Positions 17,726 through 24,998 of a stretch of DNA of 64,000 bases are shown here, piece after piece. Every line of letters begins with the position of its first letter. Position 1 is the first letter of the stretch. The stretch comes from Alphaproteobacteria bacterium (GTDB lineage: Bacteria; Pseudomonadota; Alphaproteobacteria; Rhizobiales; Hyphomicrobiaceae). The notes below the pieces were generated by a model, which was not told the origin of the DNA, searched no databases, and saw only the letters and a program-made list of their open reading frames with translations. Position numbers and translations under genes: made by a program. Location: the NCBI GenBank assembly GCA_022600345.1, contig JAHZKP010000019.1, positions 1-64,000 of the forward strand, given 5' to 3'.

Positions 17726-18661
17726 CTATTTCCGCAGCCGTCCTTCGTTTTCAAGGTACCATTTGTAGGTCGCCTGCAGGCCATCACGCAGTGGCGTTCT
17801 GGCTTTCCAACCCAGCCCGCTGAGCTTGCCAACGTCCAACAGCTTCCGCGGCGTCCCATCGGGCTTCGAGGCATCGAACTGTAAAACGCCCCGGAACCCG
17901 ACAACCTCGCAGATCAGTTCGGCTAACTCGCGGATCGAAAGATCCTCACCAACGCCGACATTGATGGGGCCGCCTTCGTCGTAGTTGTCTCTGAGGAACA
18001 CAAGCGCATCGGCCAGGTCGTCGACAAACAAAAACTCCCGGCGCACCGTCCCCGTGCCCCAGACTTCCAGACTTTCCGCACCTGCGACTTTCGCTTCATG
18101 AGCCTTGCGCATCAGAGCGGGCAAAACATGAGCGCGCTGCAAATTGAAATTGTCGCCGATGCCATAAAGGTTCGTCGGCATCGCTGAGATGTAGCGGTGA
18201 CCATACTGCTCGCGGTAGGCCTGAACCAGTTTGACCCCGGCAATCTTGGCAATCGCATACCATTGATTGGTCGGCTCCAGCGGCCCTGTCAGGAGGGCGT
18301 CTTCGTTCATCGGCTGCGGCGCCATCTTTGGATAGATACAGCTCGACCCCAGGAATATCAGCCGCTCGACCCCGTTCCGGTGGGCGGCATCAATCAGGTT
18401 GGTTTCGATCACCAGGTTGTCGTAGAGAAAATCGACCGGCCTCGTGGCGTTGTCGAGAATTCCGCCAACAGTGGCGGCTGCAACATACATTTCATCAGGT
18501 TTGTGGGCTGAAACCCAGGTGCGAACGGCAGCCTGGTCCAATAGATCGAGTTCGCTGCGACCAGCCGTCAGAACTTCGGCCCCGGTCCCCGTCAACCTGC
18601 GCACGATGGCCGAGCCGACCATGCCGCGATGCCCGGCAACAAAGACCCGTTTTCCTGTCAT
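17726..18661 (-). CDS. fcl: GDP-L-fucose synthase (epimerase/reductase)
   Basis: 311 residues, family length. NADPH loop GHRGMVGSA at 10-18, catalytic S107/C108 in GSSCIYPK, Y135xxxK139 in WYAIAKIAG, and the family block PTNLYGIGDNFN. It epimerises and reduces the Gmd product to GDP-L-fucose. With gmd it completes de novo GDP-fucose synthesis from GDP-mannose in the cytoplasm. Also known as wcaG. The two genes share a strand with 214 bp between. Confidence 0.94.
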   Translation of the reverse strand: MTGKRVFVAGHRGMVGSAIVRRLTGTGAEVLTAGRSELDLLDQAAVRTWVSAHKPDEMYVAAATVGGILDNATRPVDFLYDNLVIETNLIDAAHRNGVERLIFLGSSCIYPKMAPQPMNEDALLTGPLEPTNQWYAIAKIAGVKLVQAYREQYGHRYISAMPTNLYGIGDNFNLQRAHVLPALMRKAHEAKVAGAESLEVWGTGTVRREFLFVDDLADALVFLRDNYDEGGPINVGVGEDLSIRELAELICEVVGFRGVLQFDASKPDGTPRKLLDVGKLSGLGWKARTPLRDGLQATYKWYLENEGRLRK

Positions 18662-18762
18662 GTCAGAATGGTCCCATCTGATGCGAACCCGCGCGGTTGA
18701 TCGTTGTCGCCTTGTTCAAGTGGCCGCGTTATCGAACGGTCAGCTTGTTTCATTTCCAGTGA

Positions 18763-19443
18763 TTAGGCGTTGCCAGGTTGAGCGCCAACGACCGCCGCGA
18801 TGGTTTCTGCCAGCTCTGCGGCGAACGCGTTTACACCCTTCTCGTTGAAATGCGTATCGTCATAGCGATAGTCAGATCCAAACTGATCGGTATTGGGCCC
18901 GGCGATGCACCCTGGCGTCGAACGAATGATCTCGTCCTGGGCCGCGATCACGTCCGCACTGGTGACACCCATCCGATAGGAAACCCGGCACACGATCCAC
19001 GGAACTTGGAAGGTTTTTTGAACTTCCTCGTGCAGCTTGGAGAATTGCGCCACGTATGAAGCCGTGTCGGTCTCAAGAAGCGTGTCGCGCTCCCCCTGGT
19101 GGTACAAAACGTGGGTGACCGGGACCGGGCATTCAGCAATCTTGGGGATGGCCGCACGCATCGCCTCAAAGCACTTGCCACCCGTCGACCAGTCGCCAAC
19201 TGAAGTTCCACCCTGCGCCAACAGTGACACGACGAAATCTGAAAGCTGCAGGCGGTCCCTCAACAATGGTGCAACCCGCGTCCAAACCGTACCTTCTTTG
19301 CCGGTGCCACCTGGAAGCGGGTCAACGAGCGGATGGAAGCTGCCATCATGGTATGCGCGTCCGAAGTCGCTTGAACCTTTGGGTTTGCCGTGATTGGCAA
19401 CGTTTGATTGCCCCAGAACCAGTACGTGAACAGGTTTCGCCAT
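18763..19443 (-). CDS. SGNH/SASA-type carbohydrate esterase-like protein
   Basis: 226 residues from ATG 19443, with GGAG at -8. VHVLVLGQSNVANHG carries the GQSN block of sialate-O-acetylesterase-like (SASA) SGNH hydrolases, the Ser being the nucleophile. HQGERD in the middle and YDDTHFNEKGVNAF at the end supply the Gln and the Asp-x-x-His. No signal peptide is visible, so action in the cytoplasm on an O-acyl sugar, or an acyl-transfer role, is likely. It may remove or edit acetyl groups on the glycan. Confidence 0.72.
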   Translation of the reverse strand: MAKPVHVLVLGQSNVANHGKPKGSSDFGRAYHDGSFHPLVDPLPGGTGKEGTVWTRVAPLLRDRLQLSDFVVSLLAQGGTSVGDWSTGGKCFEAMRAAIPKIAECPVPVTHVLYHQGERDTLLETDTASYVAQFSKLHEEVQKTFQVPWIVCRVSYRMGVTSADVIAAQDEIIRSTPGCIAGPNTDQFGSDYRYDDTHFNEKGVNAFAAELAETIAAVVGAQPGNA

Positions 19444-19494
19444 TGTCTCCAAACCGACCATGAACTAAAAAAACGCCTTCTCAGTCACCGCGTC

Positions 19495-19698
19495 TTAGTC
19501 GATCCGCAACATCGTTTTGGGATCCACCGGGACCGTCATCTCGACTGCATCGACGGTCTCTTTTTCCTCAGGCACCACCGCATGCCGCGTGCGCTGGGCC
19601 ATGCCCTTCAACCGCGACTTGATTTTCAAGGCGATATCTGGCCTGGAGCCGAATACGACATCGATCGTGCGACCGGCCACTCTCTTCAAGTTGCTCAC
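19495..19698 (-). CDS. Small conserved-looking hypothetical protein
   Basis: 67 residues from a GTG at 19698 preceded by GAGGG at -12 to -8. The sequence is basic in the first half (VAGRTIDVVFGSRPDIALKIKSRLKGMAQRT, given here only by its key residues R, K, R) and acidic/valine-rich later (EEKETVDAVEMTV). No membrane segment or known domain is recognised. Position between two same-strand glycan genes (51 bp from each) and a real ribosome site argue that it is made. It could be a small accessory subunit; function unknown. Confidence 0.5.
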   Translation of the reverse strand: MSNLKRVAGRTIDVVFGSRPDIALKIKSRLKGMAQRTRHAVVPEEKETVDAVEMTVPVDPKTMLRID

Positions 19699-19752
19699 TT
19701 CGTAACCCTCTGGCTCATGAACTTCGCCTGCATCCCCATTGTGAAGGGAAGC

Positions 19753-20799
19753 CTACCCGCTGGCCTGCTGGGCAAGCGTTTCATAGAATCGGTTCTCGCC
19801 CTTGTTGTCCTCAGACACCGAATTGCCCCGGATGGCATTGGAAATAAACATCAGGCGTTCTTCGTAGCGATTGCGGGTCTCCGTACCCTTTTTGAACACG
19901 TCGTTGAACTGCTCGAACTGCTTTTGAACTGTCTTGTCGCGATAGAACCGGGATTTGTGAAAATCGCGCATGCGATGAGCCGGGCTCCCGCACAACTCGG
20001 CAATCCGGCGTTTCATCAGGTTTTCAGCCAGTCGCATCGCTTCATCTTCGCCAACGCCACCCATCGCGATCAGGTCATCGCGGATCTGATCGACGACTTG
20101 CAACGCAAGCTCACTGCGTCGGAGAAAGATCAACTCCGACCCGGCCCGCAGGTAGCTATGATTGAAGTTCCGCGTGCAGATGTACCCGAAGTCTGGAATG
20201 GCGTGCATCTTGCCAGCCAGGCAATCCTGCAACCCGACGGCGAAATCGAAAAACCCTGCCAGGAAGCCTTTTTGCGCCCGCCGGTAGCGTTCCAGAAGCA
20301 AATCGCGCCGGGTGATCGCATAGGTGGTCGAGAACGGCCAGGCAGCAAAATCACTGGCGCGGCGCTGCGGCGCGGCCGCAACCAGCGGGCGGGCAACCCC
20401 CAGGCGCGCTGTCATCTCGTGCGGCGAATCCAGCTTGAGGTGCACAAGCGCACCAAGTGCGGTCGAATAGGCTGAATTCTTCCGCAGGAACTCTTCTGCT
20501 TCACCCATGACCTCCATCAACGGGAAATCATCGTCCGAGCCCATAACGAAGAATTCGTCAGGCTCGTTTTCGATGACATCCAGGATACGGTCGAAAAACG
20601 GGAAGTCATAATCATAAGAGCGCAAATCGACACTGATCTTGCGAGGACTATCCGTCACGGCTTTGACAGCATTCTTGTAGTCTTCGCTGCTGCCGTCAGC
20701 GACGATAACCTGCGTGTCGGGATAGAAGTGGTTGAGAAAGTCCAGCACCTGCCCGAGTGAGGCGGGCCGGTTTCGAGTGGGTATCAGTAGTCGGGCCAT
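19753..20799 (-). CDS. Glycosyltransferase, GT-A fold (TIGR04440-like)
   Basis: 348 residues. MARLLIPTRNRPASLGQVL, VIVADGSSEDYK and FFVMGSDDDFPLMEV give a nucleotide-sugar fold with a DDD metal site near residue 90. The opening and IADGS-type motif recall the TIGR04440 glycosyltransferase family. The C-terminal third is helical and charged (RDFHKSRFYRDKTVQKQFEQF). A 355-residue reading on the opposite strand is a codon-bias shadow. It probably adds one residue of the island's glycan. Confidence 0.78.
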   Translation of the reverse strand: MARLLIPTRNRPASLGQVLDFLNHFYPDTQVIVADGSSEDYKNAVKAVTDSPRKISVDLRSYDYDFPFFDRILDVIENEPDEFFVMGSDDDFPLMEVMGEAEEFLRKNSAYSTALGALVHLKLDSPHEMTARLGVARPLVAAAPQRRASDFAAWPFSTTYAITRRDLLLERYRRAQKGFLAGFFDFAVGLQDCLAGKMHAIPDFGYICTRNFNHSYLRAGSELIFLRRSELALQVVDQIRDDLIAMGGVGEDEAMRLAENLMKRRIAELCGSPAHRMRDFHKSRFYRDKTVQKQFEQFNDVFKKGTETRNRYEERLMFISNAIRGNSVSEDNKGENRFYETLAQQASG

Positions 20800-20867
20800 G
20801 CGTTGGAACTCGCGCTCTGCGTGTTGGCAAATCGCCGAAAATCAGCGGATGAGGATCATGGGCGAAG

Positions 20868-21068
20868 GGGGGCGATCACCCCCGCATCCCAGACCGGGCT
20901 CAGTCACCCGCCTTGTTATCGCGCATGAACAAAGGACTCCAGCTTTTTTATAGCCTTTCAGGCTCTGGTGAAATCACCCACGCGCCCGCCCGACCGTCAC
21001 AGGGTACGATTGTTTTGGGCGGTCGGGCGGGGGCGTGGGCCGGCGGTGCGATTCCGCCTAAGGCGGAA
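20868..21068. repeat. Three stem-loops in a 320-bp gene-free gap
   Basis: The gap 20800-21119 contains no gene but three hairpins. GGGGG/CCCCC is at 20868-20883. CCCACGCGCCCGCCCGACCG (20977-20996) pairs with 21020-21039 with one mismatch in 20, loop 23 bases. TTCCGCC/GGCGGAA is at 21052-21068 with a TAA loop. The middle stem is very long and GC-rich. It could be a terminator of the upstream methyltransferase gene's neighbour, a transcription attenuator or a remnant palindromic repeat; the flanking genes run in the same direction. Confidence 0.6.
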
Positions 21069-21119
21069 ATGAACTCGATGGTCTTATCGTCGGTCAGCAG
21101 GGCAATCGAGCCTATTACC

Positions 21120-22625
21120 TCAGGTCTTCCACATCAGTCCCTGGCCCGTCGGGAGCATCATGATGTGTGAGCCCAGCTTTGCTGCCACCGCGTCCAGGTC
21201 GGTCTTTTTCTCGGAATGAGCCGGCAAGCCGTAGCCGTCGAATATGACAGGGGCTCCCTTGACCAGATGCGGCCAGTAAAACTCCAGAGCCGCGCATTCG
21301 GGCATCGTGTCATTCATCTCGATATGCAGATAGGCAACCGGCCCTGGCTTGAATTCACCGAGCGTTTCAGCCACCCGGCCGCGCACGATCTTGGCGAAGG
21401 GCAAATCTTTGTAAGCATTGGCGACATCTTCGTAGATGTCCTGATCGTGAGTGTCGGAATCCTTGCTCGGCCCGGTTTCGACGTTGGTCATCGGTTCGGG
21501 CGCCACTCCTTCAAAGGTATCGAACAGGTAGAACAGCCGGTCGGCGAATGCGTCCCGGCCGATATACTCGATCACGCCCATCGCCGTGCCGCCGCGACCA
21601 ACCCCGCATTCGACGAAGTCGCCTTCCAGTTCCTTGGCCCGCTGGGCGCAATCCAACAGCGTATAAACGCGCCAGCGGCGATCGTCGGTCCAACCGGCAA
21701 TCTCACAGGCTGACTTGTACGCATTCTTGAACCGGTCATCCGTGAGCCAGGTCGCGTTGGCCAGGGATGCGAAGCCGTCGTCCATAATGGTCGCGCTGGT
21801 GAATAGTTTTAAGGCAGCGTCCAGGCGCTGGGCATCGAATTCTCCACTGAGACGGCCATTCTCGTGTTGTTCGAGCAGGTGCTCCAGTGCCTTGTGAGTT
21901 AGGACCGTTTCGGCGTCGAGCTTGCCCTCATTATTCAAACCAAGAAGTCTTTGCAGCGCCGCGTCAGTTGCAACCTTGTCCAATAACCTGGGCTGACCAT
22001 CCTTGGGCGCCCTGAGCAGTTGCAAGACAACTTCCATATCTCCATCAGGTAACCTGCCACCGCGGCGCAACGTTACCAAATCTTTCAGCGTTCCCTCGTC
22101 CAAAGCATAGTGCATGAAACGCAGAGTATTTGTTTCGTTGATCGGATCGCAGATGAAATTTAACGCAGCCTTCGATACGTCGTCATCCAGGCCGTCACTT
22201 GCATACAGCCGGAGAAACTTCTGCACCACGGCATCAGCGGAAATCTTGCCGAACAGTCCTGGGTGACGATCCCCACTGGCCCTGATGAGCCTTAAGAGAA
22301 TTTCCAATTCTTCGTCTGGAAACTTGCCTTTGCGACGCAAAGTCAAAACGGATTTCAGCAGGCCGTCGTCCAAGGCGCGGTGCAGGAAAAGCAAGGTGTT
22401 CAACTCGCTTTTCGGTTCGCAGATGAATGTTATCGCGGCCTTGAATAAATCAGCATCGAGTTTGCCGCTCCAATACAGCCGGAGAAGCTGTCGTAACGCT
22501 TGGGCAGGTGTTCGTTTCTGAAACTCTCTCGTCGCCGCGACTTCTTCCGCGGACCGACCGTTGCCGTTGCTTGTCTTACCCCCTGCGTTCAATCTCTTGG
22601 TCCCCAACTTATACTTCGTAGCCAA
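21120..22625 (-). CDS. TylF/MycF-type O-methyltransferase with an N-terminal 90-residue tandem repeat
   Basis: 501 residues from TTG 22625; TTG 22607 or 22592 (after GGGGACCAAGAGA) are alternatives because 22625 overlaps the frameshifted neighbour. Residues about 300-501 are a SAM-dependent methyltransferase: GDFVECGVGRGGTA with glycine loop 341-346, LFDTFEG, VAYLHIEMNDTMPE and VIFDGYG. Residues 45-240 hold three copies of a helical unit at exactly 90-residue spacing: LLRLYWSGKLD (47), FLRLYASDGLD (137), LLGLNNEGKLD (227, shorter). TylF relatives methylate sugar hydroxyls and are normally about 250 residues, so the N-terminal half is an added module. In this island it probably methylates a glycan sugar. 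Confidence 0.82.
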   Translation of the reverse strand: MATKYKLGTKRLNAGGKTSNGNGRSAEEVAATREFQKRTPAQALRQLLRLYWSGKLDADLFKAAITFICEPKSELNTLLFLHRALDDGLLKSVLTLRRKGKFPDEELEILLRLIRASGDRHPGLFGKISADAVVQKFLRLYASDGLDDDVSKAALNFICDPINETNTLRFMHYALDEGTLKDLVTLRRGGRLPDGDMEVVLQLLRAPKDGQPRLLDKVATDAALQRLLGLNNEGKLDAETVLTHKALEHLLEQHENGRLSGEFDAQRLDAALKLFTSATIMDDGFASLANATWLTDDRFKNAYKSACEIAGWTDDRRWRVYTLLDCAQRAKELEGDFVECGVGRGGTAMGVIEYIGRDAFADRLFYLFDTFEGVAPEPMTNVETGPSKDSDTHDQDIYEDVANAYKDLPFAKIVRGRVAETLGEFKPGPVAYLHIEMNDTMPECAALEFYWPHLVKGAPVIFDGYGLPAHSEKKTDLDAVAAKLGSHIMMLPTGQGLMWKT

Positions 22626-23377
22626 CTTTTTTCAGATCGTCGCCAAACACCTCGTCAAAGTCGCGCAAGAGCTTCGGGTCGATCATTTTCTTGTACAAGT
22701 TCGGTTCTTGCTTCCAGAAAAAGGCGCCGTCCTTCGCAGTCGATCGACCTGCCTTTTCAAATGCCGCATCGACTTCCGCCTCGCTCTTGCCCAGGTAGGC
22801 GCCCAGTTCGTATAAGTTCTGCCGCCCTGTTGCTCACCAGGTCCTCATAGCGATAGCGAAAAATTGGCATCCCCCGGTCAGGCCGGTCCATCCAGTAATT
22901 CGTGTTCTTCCACCAGGAGCCGGCTGCTGTAAACCTGGGGTTCAGCGTCCCATAGACGAAGAACACACCAAGAAAAGCCCAGATCATTCCCTTCTCCTGG
23001 ATTTCATCGAAGTTGGAAAAGCTTGTGATAAATGGGTTGCCCGCCGGTCTGGTCTGACTGTGCTTCTCGAATGGCAAATGGAGAAAGTTGAGGTGCGACA
23101 GGAACACATCCAACGGGTGGCGCCGGATATGAATGACGGCGGCATGTTCCAGGTCGCGATCTTCGACTTTCCGGACAAGATTTTGATCATGGCTCTTGTA
23201 GAACCGCACCGCCCTGTCATCGGGCAACGTGAATGTCGGTGCCTCGAACAAATCGTCCCGGTACTTATCTGGAATGGAATCCAATGATCCATCAAAGCAC
23301 AGATGGGTCAGAAAAGTTCGTACCCACGTATTGCCCGATTTCGGGAACGAATTGATCGCGATAAACGTATTCGACAC
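22609..23377 (-). pseudogene. Frameshifted sulfotransferase
   Basis: From GTG 23377 (GGAGG upstream) the frame encodes NSFPKSGNTWVRTFL, HIRRHPLDVFLSHLNF and RYRYEDLVSNRAAE, the standard 5'- and 3'-PAPS motifs and the YEDL block. After codon 187 (around 22816) the frame runs into garbage and stops at 22757. Dropping one base there restores LYELGAYLGKSEAEVDAAF and a normal family ending to TAA at 22609, giving about 255 residues. One extra base is therefore present, by mutation, sequencing error or, less likely, programmed shifting. The corrected end overlaps the methyltransferase start by 17 bp, like a tight operon. Confidence 0.82.
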
Positions 23378-23381
23378 GCCC

Positions 23382-24218
23382 TTAAACCTCCATCCGTCCC
23401 GTCGTTACTGAACGCATCTCCTGTGAGGCCGTTGGGCCGGCACTCAGCTCCCGCCAAACTTTCAGCATGCGCCCGCCCATTTCCTCCAGCGCGGAGCCTG
23501 TGTAGTGGGTTCCATCGCCGATATCCTCAAGTCCCTTTGAGGGTGCAGCCCCCATTAAGCACTCTGTAGGCCACAATTTACGGTTCGCATAGAAATCGTT
23601 GCGCGCAGACAAACTGCCATTCTGGACCAATTCTCCGCAGATGAGTTTTGTTCGCCCAGCAGACCACCACGGTTTCCCTTGCAGATCCCGAACCATCTTG
23701 CCGAATTCCGCCCGATAGGCGTTTAGCGACGCAACCTTTGGTTCGAGTACCATCGTGGCACGCTCATCGTCACATTCGCCCTGCAGCCAAACAAAGCTGT
23801 CAACGAATTTAATGCCCGCATCCCTGGCCTCATCCCTGGCGATAGCGGCATCGATTTCCTGGATCAATTTGCGCATATTCGACGCCCCGGCTGACGACCA
23901 GGACAGAATCGTCGACGCATTGATAGGTCGGCCGACCAGAAAAACTGTGTCTCCCGTTTCGCGTTGCAACAGGTTGCCGAAATGTAGCGCCGGGTTATTT
24001 GGCGAACCGGTTGCTTCGTGGAAGGGAGCCCGCCCCAACTCCGCTCTGCGCCACGCACCACAACCAGCACCGCCCGGCCAAGCCAGGAGCCGATCATTGA
24101 CGGGTTTGCCGCCGTCAGTTGCCTTGGCATGCCCCAGCATATTTGACTGACCGGCAAACACGACCAATCGGCCTTTGGCACCGCTCACTTCAGCGCGATC
24201 ATCGAACATGTCTGACAT
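23382..24218 (-). CDS. SASA-type (sialate O-acetylesterase-like) carbohydrate esterase
   Basis: 278 residues. VVFAGQSNMLGHA is the SASA nucleophile block, VWLQGECDDERA the second, and GDGTHYTGSALEEMG the third, with Asp and His. SPNNPALHFGNLL and FLVGRPINAS are also typical of the PF03629 family. No signal peptide is seen. Four bases separate its stop from the next gene's GTG, and its end contains that gene's ribosome site, so the two are co-translated. It probably trims O-acetyl groups on the glycan. The start could also be ATG 24209. Confidence 0.8.
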   Translation of the reverse strand: MSDMFDDRAEVSGAKGRLVVFAGQSNMLGHAKATDGGKPVNDRLLAWPGGAGCGAWRRAELGRAPFHEATGSPNNPALHFGNLLQRETGDTVFLVGRPINASTILSWSSAGASNMRKLIQEIDAAIARDEARDAGIKFVDSFVWLQGECDDERATMVLEPKVASLNAYRAEFGKMVRDLQGKPWWSAGRTKLICGELVQNGSLSARNDFYANRKLWPTECLMGAAPSKGLEDIGDGTHYTGSALEEMGGRMLKVWRELSAGPTASQEMRSVTTGRMEV

Positions 24219-24998
24219 CGTTAGGAATGTGCGCTCTCCACTGCGGCCAGAAGCCTGCCCGACAAACGGCGCTTCGCGGCTGTTTTTGCGCCAGCCGAGG
24301 TCGCTTTGTCAATGGCCGCCCAAGCAGCCGGGAATTCCTCAAACACCGGCCATACGGCGATCCTATGGCCATGTGGCTATTCACTTGAATTCTAGTGGGA
24401 ATTTCGCGTTTCCTGTGCAGCACTTCAACCGCGATGCGCTAAGCTTTTCTGGGGGATTCCCCAAGCTTCCTGCCGTATTTTATCGGCAGCAGATTTCGTC
24501 TCTCAAATCGACTGACGAAACGCTGGGCACCAGCCCGTCCGCGCTGAGGAATAAGTGGCGACTGCAGCAAGCCGGAGTGCCGGACTTCTACCGCCAGACC
24601 AAAAAACGCAACACTTCAGACTGCCGACTATGGCCGATACGACTGGCCCGGACGATGCTGCCTCTTTGCGAATCAAATATGTGGATAACTTGTGGGGCAA
24701 TTGAGGATATGGGGCCCTGCCGCCGCCGCCGTGACGATAAAGCAACGTTGTCCGCAGTTATGCACCACACCACGTCGTTCACGCTCACCATCGACCCGGT
24801 GCGTCGTTTAAATTGGCTCTGAACTGTCGGCAGAAGTGCGTCATCGGGACTGGTCCCTTGTGACCGGACCCCACGATTTAGGCTGCATAAAGCGGTCTTT
24901 AGGTGTCGCTGTCGGTGCTGTGAAGTGATTATTGCAGGCGGCGGATAGAACTTTATCGGCCGGCTAATTGCGCCAAGTGAGCTATGTAGACTTTCAAG
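24219..24998. other. 780-bp gap with no convincing gene; a short coding-like remnant at its left
   Basis: Both strands are open in places (up to about 215 codons on +) but without a ribosome site, family motif or good composition. On the minus strand 24221-24369 reads as about 49 codons containing AVWPVFEEFPAAWAAIDKAT and ending TAA two bases before the esterase ATG, which looks like the tail of a lost gene. A hairpin TGGGG-GATT-CCCCA with flanking AAGCT/AGCTT lies at about 24441-24474. The right part must contain the promoter of the secretion operon; I cannot place it. Confidence 0.5.

Noticed and set aside
19408-20475. 355-codon open frame on the + strand
   Set aside because: It lies opposite a glycosyltransferase with clear motifs; composition is what codon bias produces on the antisense strand.
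24441-24474. Hairpin in the 780-bp gap as a terminator
   Set aside because: No T run and no gene ending near it on either strand.
24175-24822. 215-codon + strand frame in the gap before the secretion operon
   Set aside because: No ribosome site, no family motif, Arg/Pro/Ser-rich mixed composition, and it overlaps the esterase start.
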